Source of the DNA: Aquincola sp.
GTDB taxonomy: Bacteria; Pseudomonadota; Gammaproteobacteria; Burkholderiales; Burkholderiaceae_C
Assembly: GCA_029884035.1 (NCBI GenBank)
Contig: JAOUIM010000007.1
Coordinates: 1-24,431, forward strand
Direction of reading: 5' to 3'
Length of the DNA: 24,431 nucleotides
Below the pieces are notes generated by a model, which was not told the DNA's origin, searched no databases, and was given only the letters and a program-made list of their open reading frames with translations. Below, piece by piece: positions 15,511-22,115 of this stretch (positions are counted from its first letter, which is position 1; each line of letters begins with the position of its first letter). Made by a program: the position numbers and the translations under genes.

Positions 15511-15951
15511 TTATGGCTTGTGGCCGGCGTCCACGGGCTTGTTCGCGACCTCGAACACGACCTTCAGTTCGCCGGCCTTCTCGAACTTGAGCGTCACCGG
15601 CACCTTGTCACCGACCTTCAGCGGCGCCTTCAGGCCGATGAACATCACGTGCAGGCCGCCGGGCTTGAAATCGACCTTGCGCCCGGCCGGCAACTCGATC
15701 GCGTCGAGCTGGCGCATTTCCATGACGTCGCCCTTCATCGCCATCGTGTGCAGCTCGAATCGCCGCGCCACCGGCGTGCTGCCGCCCAGCAGCCGGTCGG
15801 CCGCCGGGCTGGTCAGCGACAGGTAGCCCCCGCCGCCCTGCTGGCCGACGACGGTGGGCCGCGCCCAGGCCGCTTCGGCCTTGACCTGTGCGAACGAGAC
15901 GGTGGCCGCGAGCGATAGCGCCGTGGCAAGACTGAGTTCAACGATCTTCAT
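15511..15951 (-). CDS. Periplasmic PCu(A)C copper chaperone
   Basis: A 146-residue protein with a cleavable signal peptide (likely cut after SFA21) and one PCu(A)C domain. The copper-binding motif H-x10-M-x21-H-x-M is exact: His68, Met79, His101 and Met103. Family members bind Cu(I) in the periplasm and supply the CuA or CuB centres of cytochrome oxidase. No Sco or oxidase gene is nearby, so the partner is unknown. The start is 32 bp from ruvB on the opposite strand. An ATG four codons upstream (MLAA) is possible but less likely. It is convergent with cnoX, 9 bp apart. Confidence 0.93.
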   Translation of the reverse strand: MKIVELSLATALSLAATVSFAQVKAEAAWARPTVVGQQGGGGYLSLTSPAADRLLGGSTPVARRFELHTMAMKGDVMEMRQLDAIELPAGRKVDFKPGGLHVMFIGLKAPLKVGDKVPVTLKFEKAGELKVVFEVANKPVDAGHKP

Positions 15952-15958
15952 GGCTGCA

Positions 15959-15977
15959 AGCATAGCCCGTCGATAAT
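15959..15977. promoter_or_regulatory. Back-to-back -10 hexamers between the copper chaperone gene and ruvB
   Basis: Plus strand: GATAAT (15972-15977) followed by CGTCCG and the ruvB ATG. Minus strand: TATGCT (15964-15959) followed by TGCAGCC and the copper chaperone ATG. Both place a start site at or next to the start codon, and neither gene has a Shine-Dalgarno site. Any -35 elements would lie inside the opposite gene. GATAAT is the better match; the minus-strand hexamer is weak. Confidence 0.38.
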
Positions 15978-15983
15978 CGTCCG

Positions 15984-17051
15984 ATGACGATTCAGACCGA
16001 TGACCTTGGCGAGAGTGCGCCGGCGCGTCGCATCGTGAGCGCCGCGTCCTCCTCGCCGAACGAGGAAGCGATCGAACGTGCATTGCGTCCCAAGGCGCTG
16101 GCCGATTACGTCGGCCAGGCCAAGGCGCGCGAGCAGCTGGAGATCTTCATCGCCGCGGCCAGGAAGCGCAGCGAGGCGCTCGACCATGTGCTGCTGTTCG
16201 GCCCGCCGGGGCTGGGCAAGACGACGCTCGCCCACATCGTCGCCGCGGAGTTGGGTGTCAACCTGCGCCAGACCTCGGGTCCGGTGCTGGAAAAACCGAA
16301 GGACCTGGCCGCGATCCTGACCAACCTCGAAGCACACGACGTGCTCTTCATCGACGAGATCCACCGCCTGTCGCCGGTGGTCGAGGAAATCCTGTACCCC
16401 GCGCTCGAGGACTACCAGATCGACATCATGATCGGCGAGGGACCGGCTGCGCGTTCGATCAAGCTCGAGCTGCAGCCGTTCACGCTCATCGGCGCGACCA
16501 CGCGCGCTGGCATGCTGACCAACCCGCTGCGCGACCGCTTCGGCATCGTCGCGCGGCTCGAGTTCTACACGCCGGATGAACTCACGCGCATCGTGCATCG
16601 CTCGGCCGGCCTGCTCGCCACCCCGATCGACGCCGCCGGTGCGACCGAGATCGCGCGCCGCTCGCGAGGCACGCCGCGCATCGCCAACCGCTTGCTGCGT
16701 CGCGTGCGCGACTACGCCGATGTCAAGGCGCAGGGCCATATCGGCAAGGCGGTGGCCGACGCGGCGCTGGCCATGCTCGATGTCGACCCGCTCGGTTTCG
16801 ACGTGATGGACCGCAAGCTGCTGGAGGCGATCGTGCACCGCTTCGACGGCGGGCCTGTCGGCCTCGACAACGTGGCCGCTGCGATCGGTGAGGAGGCCGG
16901 CACGATCGAGGACGTGATCGAGCCCTACCTGATCCAGCAGGGCTACCTGCAGCGCACGCCGCGCGGACGCACCGCGACGCTGGCGGCCTACCGGCACCTG
17001 GGCCTCGCGCCGCCGAAAGGCCAAGGCACGGACCTGTTCGGCGAACGCTGA
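15984..17051 (+). CDS. ruvB: Holliday junction branch migration helicase RuvB
   Basis: A 355-residue AAA+ ATPase that, with RuvA, drives branch migration of Holliday junctions for RuvC. Walker A is GPPGLGKTT (residues 73-81), Walker B is FIDEIHR with D124 and E125, sensor 1 is IGATTRAGML, and the arginine-finger region reads PLRDRFG. The C-terminal winged helix contains RTPRGRTATLAAY. Length is normal. ruvA and ruvC are not next to it, unlike many proteobacteria where they form one cluster. There is no Shine-Dalgarno site, but a GATAAT lies 6 nt before the ATG. Confidence 0.97.
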   Translation: MTIQTDDLGESAPARRIVSAASSSPNEEAIERALRPKALADYVGQAKAREQLEIFIAAARKRSEALDHVLLFGPPGLGKTTLAHIVAAELGVNLRQTSGPVLEKPKDLAAILTNLEAHDVLFIDEIHRLSPVVEEILYPALEDYQIDIMIGEGPAARSIKLELQPFTLIGATTRAGMLTNPLRDRFGIVARLEFYTPDELTRIVHRSAGLLATPIDAAGATEIARRSRGTPRIANRLLRRVRDYADVKAQGHIGKAVADAALAMLDVDPLGFDVMDRKLLEAIVHRFDGGPVGLDNVAAAIGEEAGTIEDVIEPYLIQQGYLQRTPRGRTATLAAYRHLGLAPPKGQGTDLFGER

Positions 17052-17182
17052 CGCTGGCGCACCACACAACTGCAGCGCCGGGTGAGGAATGTCACGCGGT
17101 GCTTCCGCCGAGCACAGTAAGCACGTGTACGCGTGGGGCCCGCCGGGACAATCGCGCCACGTTCAACTACCAAGGCAGTCCC

Positions 17183-17839
17183 TTGAACAAGCTTCGTCTG
17201 ATCAAGGCTTTGGCCGCAATCGGCCTGGCCACCTCCGCTGCTTCCTCGTTCGCCGGTCGTCCGCTGCTGGTGGACGATGCGGGCGTCAACAAGAAGGGCG
17301 AAGGTCACATCGAGACCTGGATCACCCGCGCCGATGGCGACAACGCGTTCACCGTGTCTCCCGCGTACGCGTTCTGGGACACGGTCGAACTGGCCGGCGC
17401 CTACACGCACTTCGACACGGCCGGCGCACGGCTGTACTCGCTGCAGGCCAAGTGGATGATCACGCCGAGCCAGGACCACGGCTGCAACTTCGCCGCCGCC
17501 GTGGTTGGGTCGCGCTTCGAGTCCGACGTCGGCAACGGCGATGCGAGCACCGTCACCGGTCTGTTCAGCTGCAACGGCAACCCCTTCGGCAACATCCACA
17601 TCAACCTTGGCTACACCAAGCCGAGCGGCGCCTCGGGCGACACCAGCTACGGCGTCGCGATCGAGAAATCGTTCGGCGTCCTGACGCCGCACGTCGAGCT
17701 GGTGGGCAGCGACAACACCGACAGCATCGTCAACCTCGGCCTGCGTGGCGATATCGCTCGCAATGTGCAGCTCGACGGTTCGATCGGCCGCCAGAGCGGC
17801 ATCAACATCTACACCGTCGGCCTGAAGTTCCGCTTCTGA
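17183..17839 (+). CDS. Small outer-membrane-type beta-barrel protein, family not recognised
   Basis: A 218-residue protein. I start it at TTG 17183: this gives MNKLRLIKAL and a signal peptide cut after SSFA24, with AAGG 9 nt upstream. An earlier GTG at 17099 would add 28 non-family-like residues. The mature protein alternates polar and hydrophobic residues in short strands (YAFWDTVELAGAYTHFD, LYSLQAKWMITPSQ, HVELVGS, IYTVGLKFRF) and ends in Phe, the usual signal for outer-membrane barrel insertion. Cys101 and Cys130 could form a disulfide. About 8-10 strands would fit. I do not recognise a family. It follows ruvB by 131 bp with no clear promoter and is probably a separate unit. Confidence 0.8.
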   Translation: MNKLRLIKALAAIGLATSAASSFAGRPLLVDDAGVNKKGEGHIETWITRADGDNAFTVSPAYAFWDTVELAGAYTHFDTAGARLYSLQAKWMITPSQDHGCNFAAAVVGSRFESDVGNGDASTVTGLFSCNGNPFGNIHINLGYTKPSGASGDTSYGVAIEKSFGVLTPHVELVGSDNTDSIVNLGLRGDIARNVQLDGSIGRQSGINIYTVGLKFRF

Positions 17840-17858
17840 GGCCGCGGGGTCCGCGGCC
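17840..17858. terminator. G/C hairpin between convergent genes, possible terminator
   Basis: GGCCGCGG, loop GGT, CCGCGGCC: an 8-bp perfect stem immediately after the outer-membrane protein stop and 25 bp before the end of the convergent aldolase gene. There is no T-run on either strand, so intrinsic termination is doubtful; a pause or an mRNA 3'-end structure is as likely. Confidence 0.35.
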
Positions 17859-17882
17859 GCTGCGCCCCCGCGACGGTTGCCG

Positions 17883-19016
17883 TCAGCCGAGGGCGCCGCG
17901 GGCGTCCACTGCGATCAGCCGTTCGACCACGCCGCGGTCGAGCCCGCCACGCACGCCCACCATCGTGTCGTGCAGGTTGACGGTCGGGTCGCAGTGGCCG
18001 GGCACCAACCACAGCGCCTCGCCCAGCGTCGGTAGCCGCGCCTGGCCCTCTTGCGCGCGCACGATGCCGTGCTCGTCGCCGCCATTGGCGAACACCAGGT
18101 CGTCGCGCCGCCAGATCCGCGGCAGGCCGCTGTCGATCGCGTGGCTCTTGTGGCCGGCGTCGATCACCGCACGGTCGGCATGGCGGCTCATCACCTGGCT
18201 CTTGACGAACAGCGCGTGCTCGAAGCGGGGCGCGTCGGGCATCGCCTCGTTGTCGGCGTAGTCGCGGTCCATGAACACGTAGGAACCGCACTGCAGTTCG
18301 CCCCACAGGCCGCTTGCGGCCTCGAGGACGAAGCTGCCGCTGCCCGCGCCGGTGACGAGCGCGCAGTCGATGCGCACGGCATCGAGCGCCGCCCGCGCGG
18401 CGCGCACCGCTTCGGCGGCCACCTCGATCGCAGCACGGCGCTCTTGCACGCCGCGCAGGTGCTGCGCGCGGCCCTGATAGGCCTGCAGGCCGGCGAAGCG
18501 CAGACCGGCGTCGCGGATCCGCCGCGCCAGGGCGGCGGCATCGCGAGGCGCCGCCCCGCAACGACCATGACCCACATCGATCTCCACGAAGACGTCGATC
18601 GGCGCACGCGAGGCCCGCATCGCGGCCGCCAACCGATCGACACCCTCCACGCTGTCGACCGCGATCGCGAGCCGCACCCGCGCCGCGAGCGCGGCGACGC
18701 GCGCCAGCTTGGCCGCATCGACCACCTCGTTGCTGATGTACAGATCGGCCACCCCCAGGGCGGCGAGGGCTTCGGCCTCGCTCGTCTTCTGCACACACAC
18801 GCCGACTGCGCCGCCTTCGATCTGGCGCCTGGCGATCCAGGCACTCTTGTGCGTCTTGGCGTGCGGGCGCAGCCGCACGCCGCGTTCGAGCGAGAAGGCG
18901 GCCATCGCGGCCAGGTTGCGGTCCATCGCGTCGAGGTCGACCACGAGCGCCGGCGTGTCGATCGCATCGACCGGATCGCCGGGCTGCGCGATCGTGCGGT
19001 CACGGCCCGTGTTCAT
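17883..19016 (-). CDS. D-threonine aldolase / 3-hydroxy-D-aspartate aldolase-type PLP enzyme
   Basis: A 377-residue fold-type III PLP enzyme. The N-terminal DTPALVVDLDAMDRNLAAM and LRPHAKTHKS, with PLP lysine Lys54, are typical of the D-threonine aldolase/D-serine dehydratase group. The metal site is VPGHCDPTVNLHD with His341 and Asp343. A His-x-Asp pair fits the Mn/Mg-dependent aldolases; D-serine dehydratases use His-x-Cys, and here Cys342 is one position early. It likely cleaves a D-3-hydroxyamino acid to glycine and an aldehyde; the exact substrate is unknown. Its ATG overlaps the phosphatase stop (ATGA), and it is the last gene of a three-gene unit. Confidence 0.9.
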   Translation of the reverse strand: MNTGRDRTIAQPGDPVDAIDTPALVVDLDAMDRNLAAMAAFSLERGVRLRPHAKTHKSAWIARRQIEGGAVGVCVQKTSEAEALAALGVADLYISNEVVDAAKLARVAALAARVRLAIAVDSVEGVDRLAAAMRASRAPIDVFVEIDVGHGRCGAAPRDAAALARRIRDAGLRFAGLQAYQGRAQHLRGVQERRAAIEVAAEAVRAARAALDAVRIDCALVTGAGSGSFVLEAASGLWGELQCGSYVFMDRDYADNEAMPDAPRFEHALFVKSQVMSRHADRAVIDAGHKSHAIDSGLPRIWRRDDLVFANGGDEHGIVRAQEGQARLPTLGEALWLVPGHCDPTVNLHDTMVGVRGGLDRGVVERLIAVDARGALG

Positions 19017-19672
19017 GCACTGCCCTCCTCGAGCGAGGGCGCCTCGAGGTGAAGCATGTCGGCCCAGCCGACCAGCGTGAACCCATGGTCGCCATGCAGC
19101 AGGCGGTTGATGCCCGCGTTGCCGAGATGCCAGGTGCGTGGCGCATCCAGCGTGATGTGCGAGGCCGCGCGATACAGCGCATCGAGCACGCCGCCATGCG
19201 TGAAGACCACGACATGCTGGCCACGGTGGCGCGACGCGATCGCGGCCACCGCCGCCACTGCGCGCGCCTGGAAATCCGCGAGAGACTCGCCGCCCTCGGG
19301 CGCGAACTGCGGATCACGCTGTCGCCATCGCCGCGCCTCGTCGGGAAAGCGCGATTCGACCTCGGCGTAGGTCAGCCCCTCGAAGGACCCGAATCCGCGC
19401 TCGCGCAACGATGCGTCGAGGCGCACAGGCTGCCCGGCAACGTTGGCGACGGCCCGCGCGGTGTCGAGCGCGCGTAGGAGGTCGCTCGAGTACACCGCAT
19501 CGATCGTCACATCGGCCAGCGCCCGTGCCAGGCGCCCGGCCTGCCATCGGCCGGTCTCGTTCAGGCCGATATCGAGCTGACCCTGAATGCGCGTGTCGAC
19601 GTTCCACGCCGTCTCGCCGTGGCGGATGGCGATCAGGCGCGTCAGCCGAGCTTCGTGCGAATCCAGGCTCAA
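19013..19672 (-). CDS. Histidine phosphatase family protein
   Basis: A 219-residue protein of the phosphoglycerate mutase-like superfamily. The catalytic set is complete: IRHGET with phosphohistidine His18, Arg67 in YSSDLLRALDTA, Glu91 in RERGFGSFEGL, and FTHGGVLD with His159. The substrate cannot be inferred; related proteins act on small phosphate esters, including phosphosugars and phosphoserine, or on alpha-ribazole phosphate. The start is TTG 19672, in TTGA with the upstream stop; no ATG or GTG lies before the RHG motif in this frame. It is translationally linked to both neighbours by 4-bp overlaps. Confidence 0.92.
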   Translation of the reverse strand: MSLDSHEARLTRLIAIRHGETAWNVDTRIQGQLDIGLNETGRWQAGRLARALADVTIDAVYSSDLLRALDTARAVANVAGQPVRLDASLRERGFGSFEGLTYAEVESRFPDEARRWRQRDPQFAPEGGESLADFQARAVAAVAAIASRHRGQHVVVFTHGGVLDALYRAASHITLDAPRTWHLGNAGINRLLHGDHGFTLVGWADMLHLEAPSLEEGSA

Positions 19673-20298
19673 CCCACGAGACGGCGGTTGAGGGTGTAGG
19701 TGCCCGAATACGTCGCCGCGTCCAGCACATGGCCAGCGATCGCCTGGCGCAGCTGGGGCCCGGTGAACGCGCCCTCGATCGGCACGCGGGCGATGTCGAG
19801 CGCGTACAGCGTGAACACGTAGTGGTGCACCAGTGAATCGTTGAACGGCGGGAACGGGCCGTCGTAGCCGAAGTACTGGCCGGCCATCTCGGCATTGCCG
19901 GCGAACCAGCCGGTGTAATCGTTGATGCCCTGTCGTGCGCCATGCGGTGCGGCGGGCCCCGGCTTGCCGCGCGGGGTGAATCCCCGGCTGAACTCACCCT
20001 CGGCAATCTGCGTGCGCGTCGGCGGCAGATCGACGAGCAGCCAGTGGAAGAAGTCCACGCGCGGCAGGTCGCTCGGCACCTCACGGTCGGTCTGGTTGAC
20101 GTCGTCGCCCTTGGACGGCACGTCGAAGTCGTGGCAGATCAGCACCAGCGACTTCGTCCCGGGCGGCAGGTCGCTCCAAGCCAGATGCGGGTTGACGTTG
20201 TCCGAGAAGGTGACGCCCGTCGAGGCGTCGAGCTTGCCGGCGGCATAGCGCGCGCCGATGCGGTCGCCGTTGGCCCAGCTGTCGCTCCACAGTTTCAT
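19669..20298 (-). CDS. YbhB/YbcL-type PEBP (Raf kinase inhibitor-like) protein
   Basis: A 209-residue protein of the phosphatidylethanolamine-binding family, with no signal peptide. Landmarks are VTFSDNVNPHLAWSDLPPGT, the LVLICHDFDVP segment of the ligand pocket, DFFHWLLVDLPP, and GYDGPFPPFNDSLVHHYVFT. The bacterial family has no firm function; some members inhibit proteases or bind small anions. It is longer than E. coli YbhB (158) through insertions around PSKGDDVNQTDREVPSD and FSRGFTPRGKPGPAAPHG. AGGAGG lies 4 nt before the ATG. It is first gene of the unit with the phosphatase and aldolase, and follows the palindromic element at 20318-20372. Confidence 0.92.
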   Translation of the reverse strand: MKLWSDSWANGDRIGARYAAGKLDASTGVTFSDNVNPHLAWSDLPPGTKSLVLICHDFDVPSKGDDVNQTDREVPSDLPRVDFFHWLLVDLPPTRTQIAEGEFSRGFTPRGKPGPAAPHGARQGINDYTGWFAGNAEMAGQYFGYDGPFPPFNDSLVHHYVFTLYALDIARVPIEGAFTGPQLRQAIAGHVLDAATYSGTYTLNRRLVG

Positions 20299-20317
20299 GA
20301 TGCCTCCTGCCGGGCCA

Positions 20318-20372
20318 CCCCCAAGGAGGCGCGGCCCCCTCGGGGGGGCGCGAACCGATGTGAGCTTGGGAG
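20318..20372. repeat. REP-like nested palindrome
   Basis: Outer arms CCCCCAAG (20318-20325) and CTTGGGAG (20365-20372) pair at 7 of 8 positions. Inside, CGCGGCCCCC (20330-20339), loop TC, and GGGGGGGCGCG (20342-20352) form a second hairpin with one bulged mismatch. This looks like the G/C-run intergenic repeats I recall from Burkholderiales genomes. It lies between DUF1840 and the PEBP gene and could also limit read-through. Copy number in the genome cannot be seen here. Confidence 0.55.
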
Positions 20373-20379
20373 CGTCATT

Positions 20380-20691
20380 TCAAGTTCCCCAGGTGATGAC
20401 TTCGCGCGCGGCATGGCAGCGGCGGATCATCTCGACCAGCGGCCACACCCGTTGACGCAAGCTGACGCCGTCGCCCTTGCCCGGTGCAGCATCGTCGTCG
20501 GCCGGCGGCTTGCGCGCTGCCTCGTCGGCAGTGACGGCTTGTTCGAGCGTCGCGATGATGCCCGGCATGTGCTCGACCTCGAAGATGCCCTTGGGCGCCG
20601 GTTCGCGGCCGAGCAGCCGCATCACCTGGTCCCCGTTGGGTCCCAGCATGATCACGTCGCCGGCCGCCTTGGATTTGAACTTGTAGAGCAT
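20380..20691 (-). CDS. DUF1840 protein
   Basis: A 103-residue small cytoplasmic protein beginning MLYKFKSKAAGDVIMLGPNG, the hallmark of DUF1840, followed by QVMRLLGREPAPKGIFEVEHMPGI split by helices. A charged linker (ADDDAAPGKGDG) separates this from a C-terminal helix, LRQRVWPLVEMIRRCH. The family is of unknown function and, as far as I recall, mostly betaproteobacterial. Length is normal. It lies 18 bp after the cyclopropane synthase gene and is probably co-transcribed with it. No clear Shine-Dalgarno site is seen. Confidence 0.93.
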   Translation of the reverse strand: MLYKFKSKAAGDVIMLGPNGDQVMRLLGREPAPKGIFEVEHMPGIIATLEQAVTADEAARKPPADDDAAPGKGDGVSLRQRVWPLVEMIRRCHAAREVITWGT

Positions 20692-20709
20692 GTGACGTGG
20701 GCCTGTGCG

Positions 20710-21972
20710 TCAGCGGTCGTACATGTAGTCCCGCGTGAATGGGAACGCCGATTGTGCGCCCCGCATCGGCCCGTCCTGCACGCGCCCGGTCGGCCGTGCC
20801 GCGAGCACCTGGTGCAGCGACATCCAGCCGCGCTCGAACGCCATCGCGCTGCCCGCAAGATAGAGCCGGTAGGCGCGAACCACGCGCTCGTCGGTCAATG
20901 CGTGGGCCTCGCGCAGACGCGCCTCGAGCGCATCGGACCAGGCCCAGAGGGTGCGGCCGTAGTGCGGGCGCAGGTTCTCGACGTCCACCGGCTCCCAGCC
21001 GGTCTCGGCCATCACCGCGAGCACGTGCGACACGTGCAGCAGCTCGCCGCCGGGGAAGATGTAGCGTTCGACGAAGTCACCGATGCCCGCACCGAGTTGG
21101 GTGTTGCGCGTGCCGCCGGCGGTGATGCCATGGTTCATGAGCAGGCCGCCGGGTGCGAGCAGACGCTGCAACTTGGCAAAGTACTCGGGCAGTCGGGCAC
21201 GGCCGACATGCTCGAACATGCCGATCGACGCGATCTTGTCGTAGGGCCGCACATCCGGGCCGTCGGGCAGCAGCCGGTAGTCGACCAGCTCCATGCGCAC
21301 GCGGCCCGCGAGGCCCCGCTCGGCGATCAGGCGGTTGACATGGGCATGCTGGTTCTTCGACAGCGTGATGCCGGTGGCGTCGACGCCATAGTGCTGGGCC
21401 GCCCACAGCAGCAGCCCGCCCCAGCCGGCGCCGACATCGAGAAAGCGTTCGCCCGGTTTCAGCAACAGCTTGCGGCAGACATGGTCGAGCTTGGCCTCCT
21501 GCGCTGAGCGCAGATCCGCCGCGCTCTCGCGCCAGTAGGCGCAAGAGTAGACGCGGCGCGGGTCGAGCCACAGTGCATAGAAGTCGTCGCAGACGTCGTA
21601 GTGGAACTGGACCTGCTTGGCGTCGGCATCGGGCGTGTGGCGCGCCAGCGAGCGGCTGTTTGCGAGCAGGCCACGCCACCATCGCGCGGACCCGTTGGGT
21701 TGCGTCGGGTCGACATCGACGAGTGCGGCGGCGATGTCGATGATGTCGCGCATGCGACCCTCGAGCCGCGCCCGCCCCTCGACGTAGTCCTCGGCCAGGC
21801 GGCCAATCTGGCCCGCGGCCACATGCGCGAGCGGCCCCCAGTCGGCGAGGACCAGCTCCACGCGCGGGTCGACCGCGCCGAGCCGCTGGCCCCCGGGCAG
21901 CACGACGGCCAACCGGGGCGCGCGCTGCGCAAGCTTCGACTCGACGGCAGAGATCAGTGGGTTGATGGCCAT
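20710..21972 (-). CDS. cfa: Cyclopropane-fatty-acyl-phospholipid synthase-type methyltransferase
   Basis: A 420-residue SAM-dependent enzyme predicted to methylenate cis double bonds of membrane phospholipid acyl chains. The N-terminal part (1-110) is the lipid-binding domain. The catalytic part has VQFHYDVCDDFYALWLDP, VYSCAYW with Cys144, SAM motif FLDVGAGWGGLL (177-188), GITLSKNQ, and IGMFEHVG with the conserved Glu. The C-terminal SHVLAVMAETGWEPVDVENL and LYLAGSAMAFERGW are family-like. It is longer than E. coli Cfa (382) mainly at the N-terminus. ATG 21972 has AGGG 9 nt upstream. It leads a small unit with DUF1840. Confidence 0.94.
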   Translation of the reverse strand: MAINPLISAVESKLAQRAPRLAVVLPGGQRLGAVDPRVELVLADWGPLAHVAAGQIGRLAEDYVEGRARLEGRMRDIIDIAAALVDVDPTQPNGSARWWRGLLANSRSLARHTPDADAKQVQFHYDVCDDFYALWLDPRRVYSCAYWRESAADLRSAQEAKLDHVCRKLLLKPGERFLDVGAGWGGLLLWAAQHYGVDATGITLSKNQHAHVNRLIAERGLAGRVRMELVDYRLLPDGPDVRPYDKIASIGMFEHVGRARLPEYFAKLQRLLAPGGLLMNHGITAGGTRNTQLGAGIGDFVERYIFPGGELLHVSHVLAVMAETGWEPVDVENLRPHYGRTLWAWSDALEARLREAHALTDERVVRAYRLYLAGSAMAFERGWMSLHQVLAARPTGRVQDGPMRGAQSAFPFTRDYMYDR

Positions 21973-21992
21973 GGTCGGAGACCCTGGCGCGC

Positions 21993-22022
21993 ACTTTAGG
22001 GACGGCAGCCCCGGTTTTGCAA
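21993..22022 (-). promoter_or_regulatory. Candidate promoter of the cyclopropane synthase gene
   Basis: On the minus strand TTGCAA (22022-22017) and TAAAGT (21998-21993) are 18 bp apart, each matching the sigma-70 consensus at 4 of 6 positions. Transcription would begin near 21986, giving a leader of about 14 nt. A stationary-phase sigma factor is common for this gene in other bacteria but cannot be judged here. Confidence 0.42.
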
Positions 22023-22115
22023 GACCTCGTTGCCTCGGGCTTGACCCGGCGCAGATTCGCACCACTGGGCGGCGAGGCCCGCGGGCAGCGGCCGCAAGCG
22101 CCGCCTTGACCGTGC

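Noticed and set aside
15984..17051. A ruvABC cluster
   Set aside because: Only ruvB is here; neighbours on both sides are unrelated genes.
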